From contig NZ_LT907842.1 in the NCBI RefSeq assembly GCF_900215245.1, positions 1,674,001 through 1,738,000 on the forward strand: a stretch of 64,000 bases of DNA, in the 5' to 3' direction. Numbering within the stretch: position 1 is the first letter of the stretch; each line of letters begins with the position of its first letter. The position numbers were made by a program, and so were the translations under genes. The stretch is from Pseudomonas fluorescens (GTDB taxonomy: Bacteria > Pseudomonadota > Gammaproteobacteria > Pseudomonadales > Pseudomonadaceae). The notes below the pieces were generated by a model. The model did not search any database. It was not told the origin of the DNA and saw nothing but the letters and a program-made list of their open reading frames with translations. This document shows positions 39,886-48,214 of this stretch, one piece after another.

Positions 39886-40033
39886 ATCAATCAGCAAATA
39901 CTCGATTCGAGCCGAATGAAGATCAAAATGTGGGAGCGGGCTTGCTCGCGAATACGGTGGGTCAGTCAGCACATCTACAACTGATCCACCGTATTCGCGA
40001 GCAAGCCCGCTCCCACATTTGTTCGGTGGTGCC
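39886..40033 (+). repeat. right copy of the direct repeat flanking the HEPN module
   Basis: Counterpart of 38617-38757, same orientation, containing the REPIN at 39929-40017. The two copies enclose about 1.1 kb with both module genes and the operator. Confidence 0.6.
39929..40017. repeat. REPIN inside the right direct repeat
   Basis: TGTGGGAGCGGGCTTGCTCG and complementary arm, with CACCGTATTCGCG pairing back to CGCGAATACGGTG in the loop-proximal part. Confidence 0.92.
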
Positions 40034-40044
40034 TGTTAAGTAGC

Positions 40045-40082
40045 GGTCCTAAACAGGGAACGACCAGCCCCTATTTGGGACC
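40045..40082. promoter_or_regulatory. diverged copy of the operator-like inverted repeat
   Basis: GGTCCTAAACAGGG / CCCTATTTGGGACC with the same centre (AACGA) and spacing as the site at 39816-39849; two mismatches between arms. It lies just after the stop of the DUF6124-type gene and contains a CCTAAACAG 9-mer that recurs in that gene's leader. Could act as operator or terminator stem; function unknown. Confidence 0.4.
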
Positions 40083-40085
40083 GTT

Positions 40086-40331
40086 TTAACCTGCCGCCGC
40101 CGGGCTGACTTGCTCCAGCGCTTTATCGACCAGCAACTGGCCCAACTCGGCCATTTGCTGAATGCCGAGCATGATTGCGCGCTGGGACGTATTCAGGTCA
40201 AAGGCCAGGTTGCAGGTCATAGCGTTCAGCGAGGACAGGGTTTCGCTGGCGTTGACCAATAGGGCTTCGGTGTTTTGGTGAGGGTTTACAGTGAAAACAC
40301 TAGCGGGTGGATTTGGGGTAGGTTTGATCAT
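40086..40331 (-). CDS. DUF6124/DUF3077-type small protein
   Basis: 81 aa. Proline-rich start MIKPTPNPP, middle LLVNASETLSSLNAMTC and helical end RAIMLGIQQMAELGQLLVDKALEQV, a pattern repeated in many small paralogous Pseudomonas proteins of unknown function. No signal peptide. ATG at 40331 with TAGGAGTTTC upstream. It has an unusually long leader with paired hairpins. Function unknown. Confidence 0.7.
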   Translation of the reverse strand: MIKPTPNPPASVFTVNPHQNTEALLVNASETLSSLNAMTCNLAFDLNTSQRAIMLGIQQMAELGQLLVDKALEQVSPAAAG

Positions 40332-40340
40332 GATGAAACT

Positions 40341-40580
40341 CCTAAACAGTTAGTAAGGAGCGCCACCGTTCGCTTGCACGCGAATGAGGGTGGCGACCGT
40401 GCGCAGGTGTGCAAGACCGGGCCTGTTCAGGACACCCAGCAGGTCCGAAGACCTCCTGCGCGCAGCCGCCATAAAGCAGCGAGCACAAAAAACGCCCGTG
40501 GTTGGCTGGGCGTCTGTACGCCTAAACAGTTTCGTCGGACTTGCACGTCCGTGTCACCGTTTTTTCGATGACGAACGAAG
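40341..40580 (-). promoter_or_regulatory. duplicated-hairpin leader of the DUF6124-type gene
   Basis: Read on the minus strand, two units repeat: a hairpin with GTGCAA loop (40536-40551, stem CGGAC/GTCCG; 40361-40395, stem TTCGC/GCGAA inside CGCCACC/GGTGGCG), each followed by ACTGTTTAGG. The first unit runs into an intrinsic terminator, the second into the gene's RBS. Together with the terminator this fills the 325-bp gap to the next gene. Looks like an attenuated or duplicated 5' regulatory RNA. Confidence 0.5.
40487..40513 (-). terminator. intrinsic terminator inside the leader
   Basis: On the minus strand ACGCCC, 10-base loop, GGGCGT then TTTTTG, about 155 bp upstream of the start codon at 40331, pointing towards that gene. 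Suggests a short leader RNA or attenuation. Confidence 0.75.
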
Positions 40581-40656
40581 ACTAGCCGCCATCACTACCC
40601 ACAACAAGTTCATGCACCGCCCGAAATCTTGCAGGAAAAATCCGAACACTGGCCCA

Positions 40657-41076
40657 TCACAAAGCCATCATCACCTTGACCGTCCCCAAGCCCTCCAGTG
40701 CATAGCTATGGTACTCATACACACGCCCCCGAATAATCAGATGCAGTGCACCGCCCTCATCACGCGCTTGGACATCGGGCTCTTGGGTTTTCAGAAACGC
40801 ATGTGCAGACACTAAGGCGGCGAGTATTTCCTGATCACTCCCCAAATCCTCATGGACGTAGTATCTGTAGGAAAACCCCACCGTCGCCCCCCCCTGGCCG
40901 TCGCGCGCACCATAGATCGAAGTGCCGTTGCCCAAGGAATGCTTCAAAACCACTTCATCCAGAACCGGTGTTCCGGGCGACAGTATCCAACTGCCGCCGA
41001 TATAGATCAGGCAGACCACAAGCAGGCAATTACGCAGAAACGGTATGAGGCGCTTAGTGGCCTTGCGAAATTGCAT
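40657..41076 (-). CDS. membrane-anchored hypothetical protein, putative immunity protein
   Basis: 139 aa. One transmembrane segment near the N-terminus (FLRNCLLVVCLIYIGGSWIL), then a soluble domain of ~105 residues, probably periplasmic. No known family recognised. The ATG at 41076 has AAAGG upstream and overlaps the stop of the toxin-like gene by 23 bp, the usual toxin-then-immunity order. A periplasmic immunity protein would imply a toxin acting there or at the membrane. Confidence 0.6.
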   Translation of the reverse strand: MQFRKATKRLIPFLRNCLLVVCLIYIGGSWILSPGTPVLDEVVLKHSLGNGTSIYGARDGQGGATVGFSYRYYVHEDLGSDQEILAALVSAHAFLKTQEPDVQARDEGGALHLIIRGRVYEYHSYALEGLGTVKVMMAL

Positions 41077-41437
41077 ATTCAATACCTTTTCTTATCCAAT
41101 ATTGGTCCCGTGGGTCATCACCAAAAGGCTCACCGCCCCACCATGTTCCAAAATCCGGAAGGGTGGTTTTTGCGACGGTTTGAGCCACACCAGCAGCTCG
41201 CAACAACACATGCTCGGGAATGCCCAGCACCGTACCCGTAGCGCCGTAATTGAAGTTACCAAAAGCCTCATACTCGCGCCCTCGCTTCTTGTAGTTCCAT
41301 GGGCCAGCAGCCCTGACCTGAGAATAAAACCAAGAATAAGCGAATGCCGAGCCCGGCTTGAGATGAGTGCGTTTGCAACGAGATATCGCCATGTTTTCAA
41401 AAATTGAAACACCGGGCGGCATTAACGGTACGGCCAT
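41054..41437 (-). CDS. polymorphic toxin type 44-like effector
   Basis: 127 aa. AAGPWNYKKRGREYEAFG (43-60) followed by NFNYGATGTVLGI (61-73) and GDDPRDQYWIRKGIEY (106-121) resemble the toxin-44 domain found at the C-termini of Rhs and other polymorphic toxins; assigned from memory of the family, not by search. It starts MAVPLMPPGVSIFENM after a good AAGGA RBS and has no signal peptide, so delivery could be by a type VI system encoded elsewhere. It has no vgrG, hcp or rhs neighbour. The 338-bp gap upstream holds only a REPIN. Confidence 0.55.
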   Translation of the reverse strand: MAVPLMPPGVSIFENMAISRCKRTHLKPGSAFAYSWFYSQVRAAGPWNYKKRGREYEAFGNFNYGATGTVLGIPEHVLLRAAGVAQTVAKTTLPDFGTWWGGEPFGDDPRDQYWIRKGIEYAISQGH

Positions 41438-41663
41438 TTGCAGATCCTTGCAGGCAATGAGGAGCGCAGAAGCTAGCCACTCCACACAGGCCTGAAAACC
41501 CGCTTAATCCAAATGCAGAACTCGCCTACAGCAACTCCATCCCATTCCGACATGTGAGCGGTCAGTCCGCATCATTAGCCGATCCGAAATGGTGAAAAGG
41601 TACGATCATCAACAACAATTTTTTAGTCACGAAAACGCTAACGCGCGATTGAACACAATTCAG

Positions 41664-41752
41664 TGTGGGAGCTGGCTTGCCTGCGATAGCGGTGGGTCAG
41701 TTGTTGATGCAGTGACTGACAAGCCGCTATCGCAGGCAAGCCAGCTCCCACA
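41664..41752. repeat. REPIN (GTGGGAGCTGGCTTGCC class)
   Basis: TGTGGGAGCTGGCTTGCCTG and exact complement around a loop; a different sequence class from the GCGGGCTTGCTCG elements. Confidence 0.92.
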
Positions 41753-41775
41753 GTGGATCTTCACAAGGCTAATCG

Positions 41776-42231
41776 TCAGGCCAGGCCGGACTCGACCAAC
41801 AGCGCTTCCAGCCCCATCAGGTCAGGCACTTTCGCCACATGCTCGCCCACCTGCACCGCCGCCAGTTCCAGTGGGCACAGCGGCACATCCACGTAACTCA
41901 ACTGGCTATCGAGTTTGTACGAGCGGGGAATCCCCTGAATCACCATCGCAATAAACTTCAACGTTGGCCGCCCGCCGAGCGCGTTCAACACCACAATTCG
42001 CGAACGCTCGCCGGTCACGCTGGCCTCACCGCACACCGCTTCAAAGCTGATCAACGGCAACTGCCGGTCGCGCCAGGTCACTTGCCGCAGGTACCACGGC
42101 GGCGCATCGCTGGCCGGTTCGCCGCGTTGGAAGTCGATCAGCTCGGCGATGGCGACGTTGGGCAGCACCAGGTGGCGGTCGGCCAGGGGCAACAGCAGGC
42201 CGGTGAGTTGGCTGGTGCGGTGGTCAAGCAT
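41776..42231 (-). CDS. CheW-like protein of the Pil-Chp cluster (ChpC-like)
   Basis: 151 aa CheW domain beginning MLDHRTSQLTGLLLPLADRHLVLPNVAIAELIDF. Adapter coupling receptor and kinase. Last gene of the Pil-Chp operon, overlapping the chpA stop by 8 bp; chpB (CheB-like), which lies between them in P. aeruginosa, is absent. The frame extends to 42309 inside chpA, but the ATG at 42231 is the natural start. Confidence 0.85.
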   Translation of the reverse strand: MLDHRTSQLTGLLLPLADRHLVLPNVAIAELIDFQRGEPASDAPPWYLRQVTWRDRQLPLISFEAVCGEASVTGERSRIVVLNALGGRPTLKFIAMVIQGIPRSYKLDSQLSYVDVPLCPLELAAVQVGEHVAKVPDLMGLEALLVESGLA

Positions 42232-45200
42232 GGGACTTGCTCCAGTAGGCGATGCTTTCCAGCAGCACCGACTCTTGGTACGGCTTGCCGAGGTAGTCAT
42301 TGACGCCAATGGCCATGGCGCGGTCGCGGTGTTTTTGGCCGGTGCGCGAGGTGATCATGATGATCGGCAGGCGCATCAGCCGTGGGTCGTTGCGCACTTG
42401 GATGGCCACTTCGAAGCCGTCCATGCGCGGCATTTCGATGTCGAGCAACATCAGGTCCGGGGTGTGTTCTTCGAGCAGGGCGATGGCGTCGATCCCGTCT
42501 TTGGCCGTGAGTACGTTCATGCCGTTACGCTCCAGCAGGCGGCTGGTGACTTTGCGCACCGTGACCGAATCGTCCACGACCAGCACCAGCAGCGGGCGCT
42601 TTTTCAACGGGTCGTTGAGCACCAGCGCGGCGTCGACCGACCGGGCCGGCAAGGCCGGTTGCCGGGCACGGATGTGCGCGAGCAAATCGATGATCAACAC
42701 CACGCGGCCATCGCCCAGAATGGTCGCCCCGGACAGCCCCTGCACGCCCGCAAATTGCGGCCCCAGGCCCTTGACGACGATCTCTCGCGTACCGGCCATG
42801 GCATCCACATGCACCGCCACGCGCCGTTCGTTGCATTGCACCAACAGCACCGGCACCGGCTGGTACTGGCCCAGCAATTTCGGCCGGGCGACGGTGTGCA
42901 GCAGGTCACCCAGGTAGAACAACTCGTAGCGCTGGCCGGCGTATTCATAACGCGGCGGGTCTTGTTGATAGTGCCCCGCCAGCTCGTGGGGCAGGACGCG
43001 CACCAGGCCTTCAATGGTGTTGAGCGGAATCGCGTATTGATCGTCCGCGCATTGCACCATCAGTGCGCGGTTGACCGACACCGTAAACGGCAGGCGAATG
43101 CGAAAGTGCACGCCCTCGCCCGGCCTCGAATCAATCACCATCGAGCCACCAAGTTGGCGCACTTCTTCGTGCACCACGTCCATGCCCACGCCCCGCCCGG
43201 AAATCTGCGTGATCTTTTCCGCCGTGGAGAACCCCGGTTGCAGGATGAACTGCAATACGTCGCGGTCGCTCATCTCTTGATGAGGGCTGAGCAACCCCCG
43301 CTTGATTGCCTTGCGCCGCACCGCCTCCAGTGGCACCCCGGCGCCGTCGTCGCGCATGTCGAAGACGATATCGCCGCCTTCGTGGGTCAGGTCCAGGCTG
43401 ATGCGGCCCCTCGCAGGCTTACCGGCCAGCAACCGTGCCTCGCGCGATTCCTGGCCATGGTCCACGGCATTGCGCAGCATATGTTCCAGCGGCGCCACCA
43501 TGCGTTCCAGCACGTTGCGGTCCATCTCGCCTTCGGCATTGCCGACCACAAACTCGACGTCCTTGCCCAACTCTTCCGCCACCTGGCGCACGATGCGCTT
43601 GAGGCGCGGCAACATGCGTTCAAACGGCACCATGCGCGTGCGCATCAGGCCTTCTTGCAACTCGGTGTTGATGCGCGCCTGCTGTTGCAACAGGTTGTGC
43701 GCATCCTGGTTGCGGCGGTCCAGCGTTTCCTTGAGGTCCAACAGGTCGGAGGCCGACTCGGAGAGCGCGCGCGACAGCTGCTGCAACTGCGAATGGCGGT
43801 CCATTTCCAGCGGGTCAAATTCTTCATAACCCAGGCGCTCGGCCTCGGCCTGCTGGCGGCTGAGGATGCGGCCCTGGGTTTCGGTGTCGAGACGGCGCAG
43901 TTGGTCGCGCATGCGTTCAATGGTGGTTTCGACTTCATTGAGCGCGGTGCGCGCATCGTTGACTTGCTGCTCGATACGGCCACGGAAGATCGAGGTTTCA
44001 CCGGCCAGGTTGACCAGGTCATCCAGCAAATCGGCGGAGATTTTCACCATGTCCGCCGCCGGGTCGACCGCCGCTTCCGCCTTGCCCGTCGGCAATGCCA
44101 CAGGCAACACCGGCTCATCACTAGGGTGCACCAGGCTTTTGATGCGCTCGATGAGCTTGTCCACCGAACCGACCGGCAAGCCGTCCGCCACCGCATCGAT
44201 CATCTGCGCCAGGCGGTCATGGCAGCCCTGCAGCAACGCGAAGAGTTCAGGAGACGGGGCCAGCAAACCGGCGGACAGCCCTTCGTAGAGAAACTCCAGT
44301 TCATGGGCCAAATCGCCAATCGGCCCGATCTCGACCATGCGCGCGCCCCCTTTGAGGGTGTGCAGGTCGCGCAGCAGGGTTTCCACCTCCTGGCGATTGT
44401 TCGGCTCGGCCTGCCAGCGCAGCAACGCGCTGCTTGAGCTGTCGAGAATATCGGCAGCTTCTTCAAGGAAGATATCCAGCAGCTCGGGGTCAGCTGCCGC
44501 TTCGGGCGCTGCGACCGGGGTGGCTGGCGTGCTGCTGTGGCGTAACTCGCGCAGCTCGGCGATCAAGTCGCTGGAGTCGCTCAGGGGTTGGTGGTCTTGC
44601 AGTTGCTCCAGCTGCAAGGCCAGCCGTTCATGGCTGGCCATCAGCACATGGGAGAGTTCCGGGGAGTAGCTGTAGCGGCGGTCCACCAAGCCTTCGTACA
44701 GGCTTTCCAGCTCATGGGCCAGGTCGCCAATGGGCCCGATCTCGGCCATGCGCGCGCCGCCTTTGAGGGTGTGCAAATCCCGTTGCAGCGACGACAGCGG
44801 TGCCGCGCTGTCGGGCTCCAGCAACCAGCGTTTAAGCGACTGCCCGGCGCTGTCGAGGATATCCACCGCCTCTTCCAGGAAGATCTCGACAATCTCGTCG
44901 TCCATCGCCGTGTCCTGGCCCAACTGTGCCGTGGCGGCGCCCAGTTCCGAGATGCTCAGGGCGCGGCTGCCGTCGCTTTTGATCAGGCCGGTGGCGGACG
45001 GGTCGAGGGCGTCATCGAGCAATTCGCGCAGCGCTTGTACCCGCGCCGGCGCCGGGCTGATTTCCTGGCCGGCGGCCAACTGGTCGAGCATGTTGATCAA
45101 CGCTTCATGGGCCTGTTCGGCCTCATGGAAAAACCGCTCGCTGACCGCAAGGCTGCTTTCTTCCACGGCACCATACAGATCGAGCAAGGCCTCGCACAGC

Positions 45201-48037
45201 GCGTCAATCGCGTGCAGGTCGGCGATGTGCGCGCCTTCACCCAGGGTGGTCAATTCGTCCAGCAGCGCGGTCAGTTCCTGACGCTCGCCGGGGTGTTGTT
45301 GCCAACGGCGCAGCAGGCTTTCGGCATCCAGCAGGATATCCATGCCCTGGGCCAGGAAGTTGGTAATCAACTGCGGGTCGCGCTTGATACGCAGGCCCGT
45401 GTTGGGCGCATCGAGCAGGGCTTCGAGCTGCTGGTCAAGCAGGCTTTGGGTACGGCTGATCAGGTCTGGCGCACCCTCGATCGGCACGAGCGGATCGCTG
45501 TCCAGTTGACGCAACCCGCGTTGAAACAAACCTTCCGCTTCCAGCAACAACTCCACTTCATCCAGGTCCAGCGGCAGGCGGTGGGCCTTGTATTCGCGGG
45601 TCAGGTGATCAAGCGGCCGTGCCAGTTCGGCAATTGGCAGTACGCCGGCCATGTAGGCACTGCCCTTGAGGGTGTGCAGGGCGCGTTGCAATTCATCGCT
45701 GACCTGCAGCGGCACGTGTTCGGCGGCTTGTTGCAGGAAGTGGTTGAGGCTTTCCAGGTGGCTCTGGGCTTCGTTGCGGAAAATCTCCAGCAGCATCGGG
45801 TCGTGGGGTTCTGCGGCCGATACAGTGCCGCTGGCCAGCGCGTGGGCACGCGCGGCCAAGGCGTCGACTTCATCGCGTTGGCGCTGGTCATCAGTGGCGA
45901 AGTCGGCAATTAATTCCGGCAGCAGGGCCACGGCGTCATCCAGCACCTGTTGAATATCGGGGCCGAGGGTAACGCTGCGTTCGAGCACGCGGTTAAGCAG
46001 GTTTTCCAACGCCCAGGCCAACTCGGCCAACACCAGGGCGCGGACCATACGGCCGCTGCCTTTCAAGGTGTGAAACGCGCGGCGCATCTCAGCTTGGGCG
46101 GTTTTGTCCGCGCTGTTCGGCAAGTAACGGTGCAGCACTTCGAGGACTTCGTCGGTTTCTTCAAGGAAGACTTCGCGCAGCTCGTCGTCGATGGGTTCCT
46201 CACCGTCCGGCGGTGGCTGCAGGCTGCCCGGGCGTTTCAGTGCCGGCGGGTTCAGGCGTGAGGTCGGGCTGGCCAATGCGTCGAACTGGGATTGGCTCGG
46301 CGCAACCTCGGTCGACAGTGCGCCATCCGGCGCGACCAGCGCCTGCCGCCAGGGTTTTTCGGCGGGCAGGTAGCCGAGTGCGGCCAGGCCCTGGGTGGCC
46401 AGTTCCAGCACGCGTTCGCCCGCAGCGTCGGCATCCTGGAGCATGCGTTCCAGGTAGTACTCCAGGCTGCTGATCACGTCTGCAAAATGCGCCAGCTGTG
46501 CCTCGCAGGGCATGGCCTCATTCACCATCAGCTGTTCGCCGACGTAATCGGTACAGCCGCGCATCAGGCTCGCCGCGCGCGGCAGCGGAATCATCGCCAG
46601 AGCCCCACGCACCTGGCTGAGCAGCTCGGGCAGAGACTCCAGGCGCTGGCGATCCCAGTCGGCTTCAACGCAGTCAATCACCAGCTCTTTGGCTTGCTTG
46701 AGGCACTGGCAGGATTCGCGGATAACCAGTTGATGAATCTGGGTCAGGTCAGTGGTGGGCAGGCGGCTTTCTTCGCGGTTTTCCGGTTCGACGGTGCCGA
46801 CCATGCCCGCCAGCGTGGCCTCGACATACAGCAAGGCCCCGGCGACATCCATCAGCACCGCATCATTGGGTTCGCGGTGGCCCTGGACCAGGCCAAGCAC
46901 CACGGCAAGCTGGTCGATGATGACTTTGCGCGGCTGGCCGAAGCCCAGTACCGCCAAGGTGTCGGCGATCTGCCGCAGCGGCGCCAGCAAGGCATCGAGG
47001 TCGCTGGTGTGTTGCCGGTCACTGCGCACGAACAGATCCAGGCGCTCCTTGACCCGCACCAGTTCCTCACATAACGCGCCAAGCACCGACCCCATGGCAT
47101 TGCGATCCGGCCCGGCCAGGCGCGCGCGCTCGGCATCCACCACGGCGCTGTCGGGCAAGGCTTCATCCAGCCCGTAGCGTTCCTTGAGGCTTTGCATGCG
47201 CGGCGTCGGCCGGGTGACCTTGGCGACGTAGAACAGCAGGCTCTTGAGCAACTCATCCGGCGCCGGTTGGTTGATGCCGCCGATGCCCTGGGCCAGCAGG
47301 CGCTTGAGTTGCTTGTCGCTGGCTTTGAGCAAACTGCGCAGCGCCGGGCTGTTGGCGATGACGCCGGTGAGCATGCCTTCCACCAGCGCCGAGGTGACTT
47401 GCCACAATGGCAGCAGCGGCGCGCCTTGGCACAGGGCTTCGAGGCGGGCGAAGACCCGCGCCATATCTTCCAGGTTGCTTGGGCCATGGTCTTCACGCAG
47501 CAGCCCGGCCAACGCCTGGAGCAGAAGCTGGTGCCACTGGCGCAGTTGCTCGTGAAGGTCAGGCAGCGCACGCTGGGCCAGGGCCTCATCGGGCAACGGC
47601 GCAATCGACAGCAGTTGCGGGCTGAACAGGCTGGTCTCCGACAGCAGGCCTTCGCCGCGTGCGCTGCGCAGGTCATTGAGCAGCGGCAACACCACCAGCG
47701 GCAAATCGCGGCGGGCGCTGTGCACACGGTCAAGGTACAGCGGCAGCTGGCTAAGCGCCTGTTGCAGCAGACGGATGCTTTCATCGCGCTGGCTGACGCG
47801 CTCGCCTTGCAATGCCAGCGCCAGCTCTTCGATTTCTTCCGCCAGCAGGGCCGCGCCGTAAAACTCGACCATTTGCAACGCACCATGCACCTGGTGAATG
47901 CACGCAAGGCACTCGCCGATGGCGTCGCTGTCGTGGGTTTCGACAAACGTGTCCAGCGCCGAACGGGCCTGTTTCAGGGTTTCGGCAATGTCGCCCTTGA
48001 CCCATTCGAGGGCCACGTAGTCGTGCCGATCAACCAT
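42224..48037 (-). CDS. chpA: ChpA/PilL hybrid chemosensory histidine kinase
   Basis: 1937 aa. Several phosphotransfer domains: canonical HTLKG sites near residues 654, 787, 1090 and 1229, and degenerate ones near 47 (HQVHGAL) and 474 (VRGALAMI). Then dimerisation and ATPase domain (HMLRNAVDHG ~1519, DDGAGVP, GRGVGMDVV), CheW-like domain (~1665-1800) and receiver (LVVDDS, LLDIEMPRMDG; ~1813-1930). Controls type IV pilus motility and, in P. aeruginosa, cAMP. Shorter than P. aeruginosa ChpA (~2470 aa), so fewer phosphotransfer domains. Confidence 0.95.
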   Translation of the reverse strand: MVDRHDYVALEWVKGDIAETLKQARSALDTFVETHDSDAIGECLACIHQVHGALQMVEFYGAALLAEEIEELALALQGERVSQRDESIRLLQQALSQLPLYLDRVHSARRDLPLVVLPLLNDLRSARGEGLLSETSLFSPQLLSIAPLPDEALAQRALPDLHEQLRQWHQLLLQALAGLLREDHGPSNLEDMARVFARLEALCQGAPLLPLWQVTSALVEGMLTGVIANSPALRSLLKASDKQLKRLLAQGIGGINQPAPDELLKSLLFYVAKVTRPTPRMQSLKERYGLDEALPDSAVVDAERARLAGPDRNAMGSVLGALCEELVRVKERLDLFVRSDRQHTSDLDALLAPLRQIADTLAVLGFGQPRKVIIDQLAVVLGLVQGHREPNDAVLMDVAGALLYVEATLAGMVGTVEPENREESRLPTTDLTQIHQLVIRESCQCLKQAKELVIDCVEADWDRQRLESLPELLSQVRGALAMIPLPRAASLMRGCTDYVGEQLMVNEAMPCEAQLAHFADVISSLEYYLERMLQDADAAGERVLELATQGLAALGYLPAEKPWRQALVAPDGALSTEVAPSQSQFDALASPTSRLNPPALKRPGSLQPPPDGEEPIDDELREVFLEETDEVLEVLHRYLPNSADKTAQAEMRRAFHTLKGSGRMVRALVLAELAWALENLLNRVLERSVTLGPDIQQVLDDAVALLPELIADFATDDQRQRDEVDALAARAHALASGTVSAAEPHDPMLLEIFRNEAQSHLESLNHFLQQAAEHVPLQVSDELQRALHTLKGSAYMAGVLPIAELARPLDHLTREYKAHRLPLDLDEVELLLEAEGLFQRGLRQLDSDPLVPIEGAPDLISRTQSLLDQQLEALLDAPNTGLRIKRDPQLITNFLAQGMDILLDAESLLRRWQQHPGERQELTALLDELTTLGEGAHIADLHAIDALCEALLDLYGAVEESSLAVSERFFHEAEQAHEALINMLDQLAAGQEISPAPARVQALRELLDDALDPSATGLIKSDGSRALSISELGAATAQLGQDTAMDDEIVEIFLEEAVDILDSAGQSLKRWLLEPDSAAPLSSLQRDLHTLKGGARMAEIGPIGDLAHELESLYEGLVDRRYSYSPELSHVLMASHERLALQLEQLQDHQPLSDSSDLIAELRELRHSSTPATPVAAPEAAADPELLDIFLEEAADILDSSSSALLRWQAEPNNRQEVETLLRDLHTLKGGARMVEIGPIGDLAHELEFLYEGLSAGLLAPSPELFALLQGCHDRLAQMIDAVADGLPVGSVDKLIERIKSLVHPSDEPVLPVALPTGKAEAAVDPAADMVKISADLLDDLVNLAGETSIFRGRIEQQVNDARTALNEVETTIERMRDQLRRLDTETQGRILSRQQAEAERLGYEEFDPLEMDRHSQLQQLSRALSESASDLLDLKETLDRRNQDAHNLLQQQARINTELQEGLMRTRMVPFERMLPRLKRIVRQVAEELGKDVEFVVGNAEGEMDRNVLERMVAPLEHMLRNAVDHGQESREARLLAGKPARGRISLDLTHEGGDIVFDMRDDGAGVPLEAVRRKAIKRGLLSPHQEMSDRDVLQFILQPGFSTAEKITQISGRGVGMDVVHEEVRQLGGSMVIDSRPGEGVHFRIRLPFTVSVNRALMVQCADDQYAIPLNTIEGLVRVLPHELAGHYQQDPPRYEYAGQRYELFYLGDLLHTVARPKLLGQYQPVPVLLVQCNERRVAVHVDAMAGTREIVVKGLGPQFAGVQGLSGATILGDGRVVLIIDLLAHIRARQPALPARSVDAALVLNDPLKKRPLLVLVVDDSVTVRKVTSRLLERNGMNVLTAKDGIDAIALLEEHTPDLMLLDIEMPRMDGFEVAIQVRNDPRLMRLPIIMITSRTGQKHRDRAMAIGVNDYLGKPYQESVLLESIAYWSKSHA

Positions 48038-48095
48038 AACTGCTCCGCTTAGAATTCATGGACTGCGTGTGTTGCCGAGAACAATGGAGATCCAC

Positions 48096-48184
48096 TGTGG
48101 GAGCTGGCTTGCCTGCGATGGCGGTGGGTCAGCTGTAGATGTATCAACTGAAAGCCCGCTATTGCAGGCAAGCCAGCTCCCACA
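48096..48184. repeat. REPIN between pilJ and chpA
   Basis: TGTGGGAGCTGGCTTGCCTG class. Occupies the position where pilK is found in P. aeruginosa. Confidence 0.92.
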
Positions 48185-48214
48185 TTTGGAATGTGGTGTT
48201 CTCCAGATAACATT

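Noticed and set aside
38617..40033. CRISPR-like array of repeated sequences
   Set aside because: The repeats are REPIN palindromes, only two, >1 kb apart with genes between; no spacer pattern.
42149..44437. 762-codon open frame on the plus strand
   Set aside because: It is antisense to chpA, has low-complexity His/Arg/Gln-rich composition and no domain; a GC-rich codon-bias shadow.
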